64,000 nt of DNA from an uncultured Eubacteriales bacterium. GTDB taxonomy: Bacteria > Bacillota > Clostridia > Lachnospirales > Lachnospiraceae. The position numbers and the translations under genes are program-made. The stretch's first letter is position 1, and each line of letters starts with the position of its first letter. The stretch spans positions 12,737-76,736 of the forward strand of contig UQYF01000010.1 in the NCBI GenBank assembly GCA_900545175.1. The letters run 5' to 3'. The notes beneath the pieces are model-generated. The model searched no databases and had not been told where the DNA came from. It saw only the letters and a list, made by a program, of their open reading frames with translations. Shown here piece by piece: positions 15,326-23,626 of this stretch.

Positions 15326-17167
15326 ATGAAAGAATTGATATTATCAGAAGACAAATATAAAATGAACTGGGTTGAGGGGACAACGGAATGGGGCACGGTA
15401 AAATGCAAGAAGGAACTTGATGTAGATGTAGACAGCAAAAGAAATGGTGATATCGTGAGTGAAAGGTATACATTTACAAACAATTCTAAGAGGGATGTGT
15501 TTACATCACTTACGGATATTGGAATATACACACCTTTTAATGATGATTATGTTGATGCACAGACATGCCTTAGATACAGATGCCATACACATATATGCTG
15601 CGGTGATGATGTCTCATATATTATGGCTTACAGAATGGGTGGAGAGCCACCACATCTTGGGCTTATTTTGACAACTGGAGCTTTGTCCGGTTATAGTGTA
15701 GAGAGAAATAAGGAAAGAATGAGTAATGACAGGGGAGATTTTATACTTCACCCGGCACCATTTTCACTTGCACCAGGCGAGAGCTACAGCTTAGAGTGGG
15801 TATTGTTTCCCTTCAAGGAACAAAATGATTTTTACAAAAAAGCAAAAAAATATTGTAGACATTTTATTGAGGTAGATGCGGAAAATTATGTGCTTTTTGA
15901 AGGTGAAAATATTAATGTAAGTGTTATGCCAGCCTTTGAATATAAGTGTGAAAACGTAGAGATATTAGAAAATGGTACGCCGATAAAGCCGGAATTTAAA
16001 CAAAATAAAATTATTATAAATAAGCCGGCAGAACGAATTGGAGAGCTTAAATTTGATATTATTGTTGAGGGTGTCAGGACATATTGCCGCCTGTTGATAC
16101 AACCTGAGCTGTCAAAGCTTGTGAGAGCAAGATGCCATTTTATAGTTGATAAACAGCAGTATAACAATGCTAAAAGCCATTTAGACGGAGATTATCTTAT
16201 ATATGACAATGAAGAAAAACACATGTTTTATGCTCCGGAAAATGATTATAATGCGGGGAGAGAACGTGTAGGAATGGGAATATTGCTCGCAAAATACCTA
16301 CAAGGAGCTGACGATGAGATGGTTGATAAATCATTAAGAAAATATGCTGCATTTGTTGGGCGAGAACTTGTGAACGAGCAGACAGGTGAGGTGTATAATG
16401 ACTATATGAGGGATAACAGTTATAAACGCCTCTATAATGCACCATGGTTTGCACTTTTTTATTCGGAGTTATACAAGTTGTATAGAGATAGAAAATATCT
16501 TACTGCTGCATGCCGTATAATGCAATATTATTATAGTAATGGTGGCGGAAAATTTTATGCGATAGAGTTACCTATACTGACGATGACAAATGCATTAAAA
16601 GAAGCAGGAATGACACAGGAACTAGCTCAGATGACGGAATATTTTAAGAAACATGCAGATTTTATGCTGGAAATGGGAACAGAATATCCGAAGTCGGAGG
16701 TTAATTACGAGCAGAGCATAGTTGCTCCGGCTGCGCAGATACTGGAGGAAACATACCTGCTTACAGGGGATGAAAAATATCTTGAAGGGATAGAGCTGCA
16801 AAAAAAGGTGCTTGAACTTTTTAACGGAAAGCAGCCGGATTATCACCTTAATGAGGTGGCGATACGACATTGGGATGGTTATTGGTTTGGAAAACGCAGG
16901 CTTTATGGGGATACCTTTGTACATTATTGGAGTACATTAACAGGTATAGTATATAATTATTATGCCAATATCACAGGACAAAAAATATATGCTAAAAAGG
17001 CAGAGAAATCGTTGAGGGCGGTGTTATCAATGTTTTACCCTGATGGGAGTGCAACATGCGCTTTTGTGTATCCGGTAACTGTAAATGGTGAGAAGGCACA
17101 CTATGCGGATGCATATGCTAACGACCAGGACTGGGGACTTTATAGTGCGCTAAGATATTTGAAGTAG
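15326..17167 (+). CDS. Putative (alpha/alpha)6-barrel glycosidase
   Basis: A 613-residue cytoplasmic protein, not recognised at family level. Residues ~1-190 look like a beta-sandwich, ~200-260 a small beta domain, and ~270-613 a helical array like six-hairpin glycosidases (repeated helices, YNAPWFALFYSELYKLYRDRKY, C-terminal YADAYANDQDWGLYSALRYL). The ATG at 15326 is chosen because GGAGG lies 11 bases upstream; the frame opens at 15302. It is divergent from an AraC regulator, which supports a carbohydrate role. No catalytic residue can be assigned from sequence alone. Confidence 0.6.
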   Translation: MKELILSEDKYKMNWVEGTTEWGTVKCKKELDVDVDSKRNGDIVSERYTFTNNSKRDVFTSLTDIGIYTPFNDDYVDAQTCLRYRCHTHICCGDDVSYIMAYRMGGEPPHLGLILTTGALSGYSVERNKERMSNDRGDFILHPAPFSLAPGESYSLEWVLFPFKEQNDFYKKAKKYCRHFIEVDAENYVLFEGENINVSVMPAFEYKCENVEILENGTPIKPEFKQNKIIINKPAERIGELKFDIIVEGVRTYCRLLIQPELSKLVRARCHFIVDKQQYNNAKSHLDGDYLIYDNEEKHMFYAPENDYNAGRERVGMGILLAKYLQGADDEMVDKSLRKYAAFVGRELVNEQTGEVYNDYMRDNSYKRLYNAPWFALFYSELYKLYRDRKYLTAACRIMQYYYSNGGGKFYAIELPILTMTNALKEAGMTQELAQMTEYFKKHADFMLEMGTEYPKSEVNYEQSIVAPAAQILEETYLLTGDEKYLEGIELQKKVLELFNGKQPDYHLNEVAIRHWDGYWFGKRRLYGDTFVHYWSTLTGIVYNYYANITGQKIYAKKAEKSLRAVLSMFYPDGSATCAFVYPVTVNGEKAHYADAYANDQDWGLYSALRYLK

Positions 17168-17298
17168 GAAAAAGGAAGGATTGGTGTTATAATTATTGCG
17201 AAAATGAGATGGTAACGGCAGATTTAAAATGTCAGCCGGATGTTAAACGCTAAGTGGAAAATTATGCCGCATGGTGCGGTGGAACGGAGAATATCTTG

Positions 17299-18432
17299 AT
17301 GATAAAATATCCTGATTATAAAAATAGTATATTGGGAATTCCTAATTCCATACTGCACAGCATGGGACTTGAGCCGGAAAGAGGAACGCTTATGCTGCTT
17401 GACAGATATCTGGAAGGGAAGGATTATGAAAATATAGTGGTAATTCTTCTTGATGGAATGGGTAAGAACATAATGGATGCAAATTTAGCGCGCAGAGGCT
17501 TCTTTCAGTCGCATCTTGCAGGGACACTGAGCTCGACATTTCCGCCTACGACTGTGGCTGCCACGACATCGATACAGAGTGGTATGGAGCCATGTGAGCA
17601 TGGGTGGCTCGGCTGGGACTGCTACTATCCGCAGATTGACAAGAACGTGACTGTATTTTTAAACAAGGAGACAGGAACTGACGAGCAGGCAGAGAATTAC
17701 AATGTGGCATCGCGCTATTGCGGCTATGAGAGCGCTGTCGACAGACTGGTAAAGAGTGGAAGACAGGGCTATGCGGTCACACCGTTTGTCAAGCCGTTTC
17801 CGGATTCTTTTGAAGATATATGTGAAAGAATAGCCGGACTTTGCAATAAGCCAGGGAAAAAATACATATACAGCTATTGGAACGAGCCTGACCATACTAT
17901 GCATGAGAAGGGCTGCTTTGGTGCTGACGCAAAGACGCTTTTAAGAAAGCTGGAAAAACAGGTTAAAGAGCTTTGCAGAAAGCTTGGAGAGCCAGAGAAT
18001 TTTAAAGAGGCAGAAAAAAGCAAAACTCTGGTCATAGTCACGGCTGACCACGGACATATAGACACCAAAGGTGTGTCGCTCACAGACTATCCTAAGCTAT
18101 GTGAGTGCCTGCTAAGACTTCCGTCCATCGAGCCGAGAGCGCTTAATTTCTTCATAAAGCCCGGAATGAAGGAGCAGTTCGCAGACGAGTTTAACAGGAA
18201 GTTTTCCGATAAATTCATGCTTTTGACAAAAGAGGAAGTGCTTGAAAAAAAGCTTTTCGGTGAAGGCAGGGAGCATGAGTCATTCCGTGATATGCTTGGC
18301 GATTATCTTGCAGTTGCGATTGGCGATTTGTGTATATATAATACAAGAGAGGAAGCGGATTTCTTCATCGGTGCCCATGCAGGGCTTACAGAGGAGGAGA
18401 TGACGATACCGCTTGTATTGATTGATTGCTAG
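17299..18432 (+). CDS. Type I phosphodiesterase / alkaline phosphatase superfamily protein
   Basis: A 377-residue metal-dependent hydrolase of the nucleotide pyrophosphatase/phosphodiesterase type. VVILLDGMGKNIMD supplies the first metal Asp and STFPPTTVAATTS the nucleophile Thr. Asp and His residues occur in WNEPDHTMHEKG, and VTADHGHID is the classic DHG metal site. No signal peptide, so it is intracellular. The start is the ATG at 17299, with GGAG 9 bases upstream; the frame opens at 17254. It follows the putative glycosidase by 131 bases and may share its transcript. Substrate unknown. Confidence 0.85.
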   Translation: MIKYPDYKNSILGIPNSILHSMGLEPERGTLMLLDRYLEGKDYENIVVILLDGMGKNIMDANLARRGFFQSHLAGTLSSTFPPTTVAATTSIQSGMEPCEHGWLGWDCYYPQIDKNVTVFLNKETGTDEQAENYNVASRYCGYESAVDRLVKSGRQGYAVTPFVKPFPDSFEDICERIAGLCNKPGKKYIYSYWNEPDHTMHEKGCFGADAKTLLRKLEKQVKELCRKLGEPENFKEAEKSKTLVIVTADHGHIDTKGVSLTDYPKLCECLLRLPSIEPRALNFFIKPGMKEQFADEFNRKFSDKFMLLTKEEVLEKKLFGEGREHESFRDMLGDYLAVAIGDLCIYNTREEADFFIGAHAGLTEEEMTIPLVLIDC

Positions 18433-18608
18433 TCTAAAAAAGATTCAAGATATCTATTTTATATGAACAAGCAGAGAAATTGGATTACCAATAATATTAA
18501 CCACATAGATATGAAAAAAAGAGCGGCAGTTATTTTAGCGGAGAAATTTTACAAATAGTCACAATGATTAGCGTAAATAAAGTTTTTATTAGAGGATAAG
18601 GAAAATAT

Positions 18609-19823
18609 ATGAACGAATTACAGCAGTATATATCTATAATTTTGGAGGCGGATTTCAACAAGATAATAATAAGCAATCCGGCGAATAAGTCGGAGGAATA
18701 CCAGAAGCTTGTGATTGAGCGTAAGAAGGATTTCTTTCAGATTTCAAAGTATACACAAAAGCAGGTGTTCCATGAGAACGTGAAAAAGGAGCTTCTTGCC
18801 GACAGGTGTGTAGAGCTTATCAGCGGTCATTACAGGCAGGTAAACGCAATGACTGCCGATTCGGAGCATATCATACTCATTTCCAAGAATGGAAGGTGCA
18901 ATTATAAGGTGAAGAGGCTTGCGACTGAGGCGGTAAAGGCGGCATCAGATAACGGTCACAACCGCAAAAAGAACTATATTCTGAGCGAAGGCATGAATAT
19001 TGAGCCTCTTGTAGACATGGGAGTGTTCACAAGGGACGGCAGAGTTGTAAATTCGATGTATGACAAATACAAGCAGATTAACCGCTTTGTCGAGATTTTG
19101 AATGACGAGATTTCTAACCTTAAGGTAAAGAAGCTCAATGTCATTGATTTTGGATGTGGTAAGTCTTATCTGACATTTGTTGTTTACTACTATCTGACAC
19201 AGGTCATGGGGCTTGAAGTCAACATGATAGGACTTGATTTAAAAGCAGATGTCATAGAAAAATGCAATAAGGCGGCAGAAAAGTACCATTATGATAAGCT
19301 GCACTTTGAGCTTGGAGATATCAACGGCTACAAGGCACCTTTTGATGTTGACATGGTGATTACTCTTCATGCCTGTGATACAGCCACCGACTATGCACTA
19401 TACAATGCGATACAGTGGAAAGCGAAGATGATATTTTCAGTGCCATGCTGCCAGCATGAGCTTAACAAGCAGATGAAGCCGGCAACACTTCCAATCATGT
19501 CACGCTACGGAATCATCAAGGAGCGCTTTGCGGCGCTTGCAACCGATGCAGTCAGAGCTAATCTTCTTGAGTACAGCGGCTACAGAACCCAGCTTCTAGA
19601 ATTTATCGATTTTGACCACACGCCGAAGAACATTCTTATAAGGGCTGTGTACCGTCCGGTTGCACCGAGGTCAGTCAAAGAGAATGCATTGAATGAAGTA
19701 CATGCGCTGATGAATGAATTCTCATTCGAGCCTACGCTGTATAAGCTTTTGGGACAGGGGTCAGGTCCGTGTCCCAAAACTGTGGGACACGAACCTGACC
19801 CCACTGTCCCAACAACAAAATAA
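18609..19823 (+). CDS. SAM-dependent methyltransferase with repeat-derived tail
   Basis: A 404-residue class I methyltransferase. The N-terminal ~175 residues are family-specific. The Rossmann domain begins at VIDFGCGKSYLTFVVYYYL (motif I), followed by MIGLDLK (motif II) and VITLHACDTATDYAL. A FSVPCCQHELNKQM segment resembles the Methyltransf_32 group, thought to act on RNA or tRNA. The last ~20 residues (GSGPCPKTVGHEPDPTVPTTK) are encoded by a palindromic repeat at 19749-19812, so this tail is probably an addition and not a functional domain. It is followed by a nitroreductase gene after 17 bases. Confidence 0.82.
   Translation: MNELQQYISIILEADFNKIIISNPANKSEEYQKLVIERKKDFFQISKYTQKQVFHENVKKELLADRCVELISGHYRQVNAMTADSEHIILISKNGRCNYKVKRLATEAVKAASDNGHNRKKNYILSEGMNIEPLVDMGVFTRDGRVVNSMYDKYKQINRFVEILNDEISNLKVKKLNVIDFGCGKSYLTFVVYYYLTQVMGLEVNMIGLDLKADVIEKCNKAAEKYHYDKLHFELGDINGYKAPFDVDMVITLHACDTATDYALYNAIQWKAKMIFSVPCCQHELNKQMKPATLPIMSRYGIIKERFAALATDAVRANLLEYSGYRTQLLEFIDFDHTPKNILIRAVYRPVAPRSVKENALNEVHALMNEFSFEPTLYKLLGQGSGPCPKTVGHEPDPTVPTTK
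19749..19812. repeat. Palindromic GGGACAGGGGTC repeat inside a coding region
   Basis: Arms of about 28 and 32 bases (19749-19776 and 19781-19812), both built on TTGGGACAG...GGTCAGGT.CGTGTCCCA, surround a 4-base loop. It lies in frame at the end of the methyltransferase gene. The same core, TGGGACAGGGGTC..., forms the terminator at 46764-46800. Confidence 0.8.
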
Positions 19824-19840
19824 TTCAGGAGGAAAACATA

Positions 19841-20362
19841 ATGAATGAGGTAATGAAAAACATACTTACAAGAAGAAGCACCCGCAAGTTTACGGATGAG
19901 AAGATTTCAAAGGATATATTAAAGGACATTGTCGATGCGGCACTTCATGCACCGTGCGGAATGGGAAAGCAGTCATGGAGCTTCACGGTTGTGACCAATA
20001 AGGATGTGATTGCACAGCTGTGTGAGGTTGTCGGAGCGGCACTTGGCAGGGAGCACTACGATATGTACAAGCCGGCAGCGCTCATTATCCCATCCAACCT
20101 TAAAGAGAGCCATCTTGGAAGGGATGACAATGCCTGTGCGCTTGAGAATATTTTCCTTGCGGCACATTCCTACGGTGTCGGTTCAGTGTGGATTAACCAG
20201 GTCGGAGCTGTGTGCGATGACGAGAAGGTGAGAGCAGTGCTTAATGAGCTTGGTATTCCTTCAGACCATGTTGTCTACGGAATTGCTGCTCTTGGATATG
20301 CTGCACCTGATGCACCCTATAAGGAGAGGACTTATGCAGGGGAAGTAAGATATATCGACTAA
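19841..20362 (+). CDS. Nitroreductase-family flavoprotein
   Basis: A 173-residue FMN-dependent NAD(P)H oxidoreductase. The N-terminal RRSTRKFTDEKIS motif binds FMN, APCGMGKQSWSF follows, and GIAALGYA near the C-terminus completes the usual pattern. It likely reduces nitro or quinone compounds or takes part in redox balance; true substrate unknown. AGGAGG precedes the start. It probably shares a transcript with the upstream methyltransferase (17-base gap) and ends at the hairpin at 20370-20415. Confidence 0.92.
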   Translation: MNEVMKNILTRRSTRKFTDEKISKDILKDIVDAALHAPCGMGKQSWSFTVVTNKDVIAQLCEVVGAALGREHYDMYKPAALIIPSNLKESHLGRDDNACALENIFLAAHSYGVGSVWINQVGAVCDDEKVRAVLNELGIPSDHVVYGIAALGYAAPDAPYKERTYAGEVRYID

Positions 20363-20369
20363 TGCAGAA

Positions 20370-20415
20370 ACAGGTACATGTGTTATGGTGATGAGACATA
20401 TGTACCTGTATTTTT
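20370..20415 (+). terminator. Intrinsic terminator after the nitroreductase gene
   Basis: ACAGGTACATGTGT pairs with ACATATGTACCTGT (20396-20409), then ATTTTTG. Confidence 0.85.
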
Positions 20416-20456
20416 GTATAATAGAAACTCCCATTGAAATTTTCTATTATACAAAA
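20412..20456. terminator. Perfect hairpin between convergent genes
   Basis: A 16-bp perfect stem, TTTTGTATAATAGAAA (20412-20427) with its complement at 20441-20456, with a 13-base loop. It probably terminates the PfpI-like gene on the - strand. A related GTAATAGG hairpin lies at 62999-63026. Confidence 0.7.
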
Positions 20457-20463
20457 TGTTATA

Positions 20464-20979
20464 CTACTGCATTCTTTTATAATCTCTCCAAAATGCTATG
20501 GTTTCCCTCAAATCAGCATCATCTTTGAATAAATTCATTTTTTTTGCAATTTCAATCGCAAAATTTACATATCCATTTGCACGTGATGTGATTATTTTGT
20601 CAGTTACAACAACATCTAGCTCAGTCGAATGTGTTGAATCGATTCCGTCTAGAACTCCGGAGTGGTCAAGTACATCAACACCGGCACAGATACCGGCAAT
20701 AAGTGCGTTATCAGAATGAATTTGTTTAATATATTCCCATACAATCTTATTGTCAATTTCTTTAATATTTCCGCCGGGGATAATCATAAGCTCAATATTT
20801 TTGGTATTGGTATTTGTCATGATGCCTGAGACGTTGATTGAGTATCCTTCCATTGATGTTATAGCATTTCCATCAATTGAAACAAATTCAACATTTTTAC
20901 CGGAATATTTCAAAAAATAGTTCAATATGACAATTTCGTATATACAGCACGTGTTATATAATAGGACTACAGATTTCAT
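20464..20979 (-). CDS. DJ-1/PfpI family protein
   Basis: A 171-residue class I glutamine-amidotransferase-like protein. The nucleophile elbow is IAGICAGVDVL with Cys98; the preceding MIIPGGNI matches the family. The usual His after the Cys (AICHG) is replaced by Ala-Gly, so it may lack peptidase or amidotransferase activity. GGAGG precedes the ATG. Members act as glyoxalases, chaperones or transcription-linked sensors; the role here is unknown. Monocistronic, convergent with the nitroreductase gene. Confidence 0.82.
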   Translation of the reverse strand: MKSVVLLYNTCCIYEIVILNYFLKYSGKNVEFVSIDGNAITSMEGYSINVSGIMTNTNTKNIELMIIPGGNIKEIDNKIVWEYIKQIHSDNALIAGICAGVDVLDHSGVLDGIDSTHSTELDVVVTDKIITSRANGYVNFAIEIAKKMNLFKDDADLRETIAFWRDYKRMQ

Positions 20980-21136
20980 GACTTTGACCTCCTTTTTTAT
21001 AGTTTACAACCACCATGGTACATAGTCAATAAATTACTTATTAGCTGTGAAGCGGTTATAAAGCAAAAATAAACACTCAGCGATAACTGAGAGAAAGGAA
21101 AGATTATCGTTTAAGATAATTACATTGTGCGTTATT

Positions 21137-21766
21137 ATGAGAACAAGAGAAGAAGCATTAGACTACGGACTTTCGTTTCCGTACACATACAAGGAGGCAC
21201 CGTTTCACGATAGCAGCTGGGAGCTTGTGAGGGTGCAGGGCAGCAAAAAGGCATTTCTGTGGGTGTATGAGAGAAATGGATATATTAATCTGAATGTGAA
21301 GGTTGACCCGGAGTTGAGAGATTTCTGGCGAAAGGCCTATGAGGCGGTGCAGCCGGGATATCATCAGAATAAGGAACACTGGAACACGATAATACTTGAC
21401 GGTTCAATACCTGATGAGGCTATACAGGACATGATTGCCGCCAGCTATGCCCTGGTCTGCGATAATCCTACGAAGAGGATATATGAAGCAGTGAAGCGGA
21501 TACCAAAGGGAATGGTTGCCACCTACGGTCAGGTTGCGTATATGGCGGGCGACAGGAAGATGGCACGTGCTGTTGGAAATGCGCTGCACAGAAATCCTGA
21601 CCCGGAGAATATACCATGTTTCAGAGTGGTCAATTCTAAGGGAGAACTTTCAGGTGCATTTGCGTTCGGGGGCGAAGATGAGCAGGAAAGACGACTGAGG
21701 GCTGACGGAATAGAGGTTGTGGATGGCAGAGTTGACTTAGAAAAATTCGGATATACCGGTGAGTGA
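21137..21766 (+). CDS. Fusion of MmcQ/YjbR-like domain and Ogt-like DNA alkyltransferase domain
   Basis: A 209-residue two-domain protein. Residues ~1-105 match the MmcQ/YjbR (DUF419) DNA-binding-like fold (LSFPYTYKEAPFHDSSWELVR). Residues ~113-209 match the C-terminal domain of O6-alkylguanine-DNA alkyltransferases: KGMVATYGQVA, the ARAVGNALHRNP helix with Arg144, and IPCFRVVNS around Cys161. The acceptor Cys is kept, but the catalytic His of PCHRV is Phe162, so alkyl transfer may be impaired. The ATG at 21137 is used, although its ribosome site is weak. Predicted to sense or repair alkylated DNA. Confidence 0.85.
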   Translation: MRTREEALDYGLSFPYTYKEAPFHDSSWELVRVQGSKKAFLWVYERNGYINLNVKVDPELRDFWRKAYEAVQPGYHQNKEHWNTIILDGSIPDEAIQDMIAASYALVCDNPTKRIYEAVKRIPKGMVATYGQVAYMAGDRKMARAVGNALHRNPDPENIPCFRVVNSKGELSGAFAFGGEDEQERRLRADGIEVVDGRVDLEKFGYTGE

Positions 21767-21790
21767 CATATGCAGCATTTTTATATATTA

Positions 21791-21823
21791 TTCATCAGGA
21801 AGCGGATTGTGAATAGCATTGAC
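21791..21823 (+). repeat. 40-bp interspersed repeat copy (shortened)
   Basis: TTCATCAGGAAGCGGATTGT then GAATAGCATTGAC, lacking the GCGAAA insert of other copies. It lies 24 bases after a stop codon, like the other copies. Confidence 0.5.
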
Positions 21824-21837
21824 TGTAAAAAAGCATA

Positions 21838-21866
21838 TTGACATTTTAAATACTTGGAAATACAAT
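21838..21866 (+). promoter_or_regulatory. Sigma-A promoter of the ABC exporter operon
   Basis: -35 TTGACA (21838-21843), 17-base spacer, -10 TACAAT (21861-21866). The -10 box overlaps the palindrome at 21863-21886. Confidence 0.8.
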
Positions 21867-21886
21867 AGTTGCAAATGCAACTATTG
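21863..21886. promoter_or_regulatory. MarR-type operator overlapping promoter and ribosome site
   Basis: Arms CAATAGTTGCA and TGCAACTATTG around a central AA. It overlaps the -10 box on one side and touches GGAGG (21886-21890) on the other, so a bound repressor would block transcription of the exporter. The MarR gene at 25824 is the obvious candidate binder. Confidence 0.75.
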
Positions 21887-21898
21887 GAGGTACAAGTA

Positions 21899-23626
21899 AT
21901 GTTGAAGAGAATATTTTCTTATATGGGACAGTATAAGAAATACGCATATCTTGCCTTATTGTGCATCGGCGTTGAGGCCGTTCTTGAGCTTATGGTGCCG
22001 ATGCTTATGGCGGATTTGATTGATTATGGCGTAGCTGACGCTGATATTCCTTACATTTATACCAAAGGAATACAGATGGGAGGCTGCGCCATTCTTGCGC
22101 TTATTTTAGGTATTGGAAGCTCTAAGTTCTCTGCGCTTGCAGGGCAGGGATTAGGAGCTAATATCCGTATGGCTGAGTATGAGAAGCTTCAGTCATACTC
22201 ATTTTCTAATATTGACCATTTCAGGGTGTCATCGCTTGTCACAAGGCTTACCAGCGATGTGACTAACATCCAGAATTCGGTGTCAACCGGAATGAGACCT
22301 TTTGGAAGAAGTCCGGTAATGCTGATTGTGGCGACATCGGTGGCTTTTTCCATCAACTCGACACTGGCGCTTGTATTCCTTGTGGCGCTGCCTATACTTG
22401 CGGCTATGCTTATCGCAATCATAATTCATATAAGACCATTGTATTCTAAGATGCAGAGTGCAATCGATCTTTTAAATCGTACCGTTGGTGAGAACCTGAC
22501 GGCAATCAGGGTTGTCAAGGCGTATGTGCGTGGGGACTATGAGGTTGAGAAATTTGAGAGGGTCAATGATAATCTTAAAAATCAGTCGGAGAAGGCTTTT
22601 AAGAGTGCTGTGCTCAACATGCCGGCAATGCAGCTTGTCATGTATTTTACAATACTTGGAATACTACTTCTTGGCGGTCATCTTGTGAAGGCAGGAGAGC
22701 TGGGAATAGGTCAGCTTACAAGCTTTTTAAGCTATGTTCTTCTTATTCTCAACTCGCTTATGATGATGTCGAATGTCTTTCTTATGATGACACGTTCACT
22801 TGCATCGGGTGCAAGAATTATGGAAGTACTTGACGAGAAGATCGACATAACAGACGAGCTTGCTAAGGATATCAGTGTGGAGCGCGGTGAGATTGAATTT
22901 GACCATGTGAGCTTTAAATACAAGGCTGAGGCAGCAGAGTATGTGTTGTCCGATATTTCATTTCACATAGAGCCGGGACAGACTGTCGGAATCATAGGAC
23001 AGACAGGTTCCGCAAAGACAACGCTTGTGCAGCTTATACCGCGCCTTTACGATGTGAATGAAGGCGTGGTAAGGATTGATGGCGTTGATGTAAAAGAGTA
23101 TCCTATGAGACACCTAAGAGATGCCATTGCAATGGTTTTGCAGAAAAATACACTTTTTTCCGGCTCTCTTTTGTCAAATCTTAAATGGGGCAACGAGGAT
23201 GCCACTATGGAGGAAATTGAAGAGGCATGCCATATTGCCTGTGTCGATGAGTTTATCGACAGACTTTCGGATGGATACGAGACGGAGATGGGACAGGGAG
23301 GTGTCAATGTCTCAGGTGGGCAGAAGCAGAGAATATGTATTGCAAGAGCAATCTTAAAAAAGCCGAAGGTGCTTATCCTCGATGATTCGACAAGCGCTGT
23401 CGATACAGCAACGGAGGCAAAAATCCGTGAAGGACTTGCCGATAAGCTTCCGGATATGACAAAAATTATAATTGCACAGAGAATATCATCGGTACACCAT
23501 GCGGATCAGATTATCATTCTTGATAAGGGAAGGATAAACGGAATAGGGACGCATGAGAGTCTTCTTGCAGGTAATAAAATATATCAGGAAATATATGAAT
23601 CGCAGAAGGAGGGGGCAGATTTATAA
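21899..23626 (+). CDS. ABC exporter half-transporter, degenerate-site subunit
   Basis: A 575-residue permease-ATPase fusion: six membrane helices (about 15-300) and an ATPase domain (about 330-575). The Walker A is unusual (GQTGSAKTT in place of GSGKS), the signature is VSGGQKQR, and Walker B reads VLILDDSTSAVD, with Asp where the catalytic Glu is expected. This marks the degenerate half of a heterodimeric exporter (TM287/288 or BmrCD type). The ATG at 21899 follows GGAGG; the frame opens at 21869. Its stop overlaps the partner's start by one base. Confidence 0.93.
   Translation: MLKRIFSYMGQYKKYAYLALLCIGVEAVLELMVPMLMADLIDYGVADADIPYIYTKGIQMGGCAILALILGIGSSKFSALAGQGLGANIRMAEYEKLQSYSFSNIDHFRVSSLVTRLTSDVTNIQNSVSTGMRPFGRSPVMLIVATSVAFSINSTLALVFLVALPILAAMLIAIIIHIRPLYSKMQSAIDLLNRTVGENLTAIRVVKAYVRGDYEVEKFERVNDNLKNQSEKAFKSAVLNMPAMQLVMYFTILGILLLGGHLVKAGELGIGQLTSFLSYVLLILNSLMMMSNVFLMMTRSLASGARIMEVLDEKIDITDELAKDISVERGEIEFDHVSFKYKAEAAEYVLSDISFHIEPGQTVGIIGQTGSAKTTLVQLIPRLYDVNEGVVRIDGVDVKEYPMRHLRDAIAMVLQKNTLFSGSLLSNLKWGNEDATMEEIEEACHIACVDEFIDRLSDGYETEMGQGGVNVSGGQKQRICIARAILKKPKVLILDDSTSAVDTATEAKIREGLADKLPDMTKIIIAQRISSVHHADQIIILDKGRINGIGTHESLLAGNKIYQEIYESQKEGADL

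Noticed and set aside
18463..18558. 31-codon frame between the phosphodiesterase and methyltransferase genes
   Set aside because: No ribosome site; the start overlaps a weak match to the interspersed repeat, which is enough to explain the frame.
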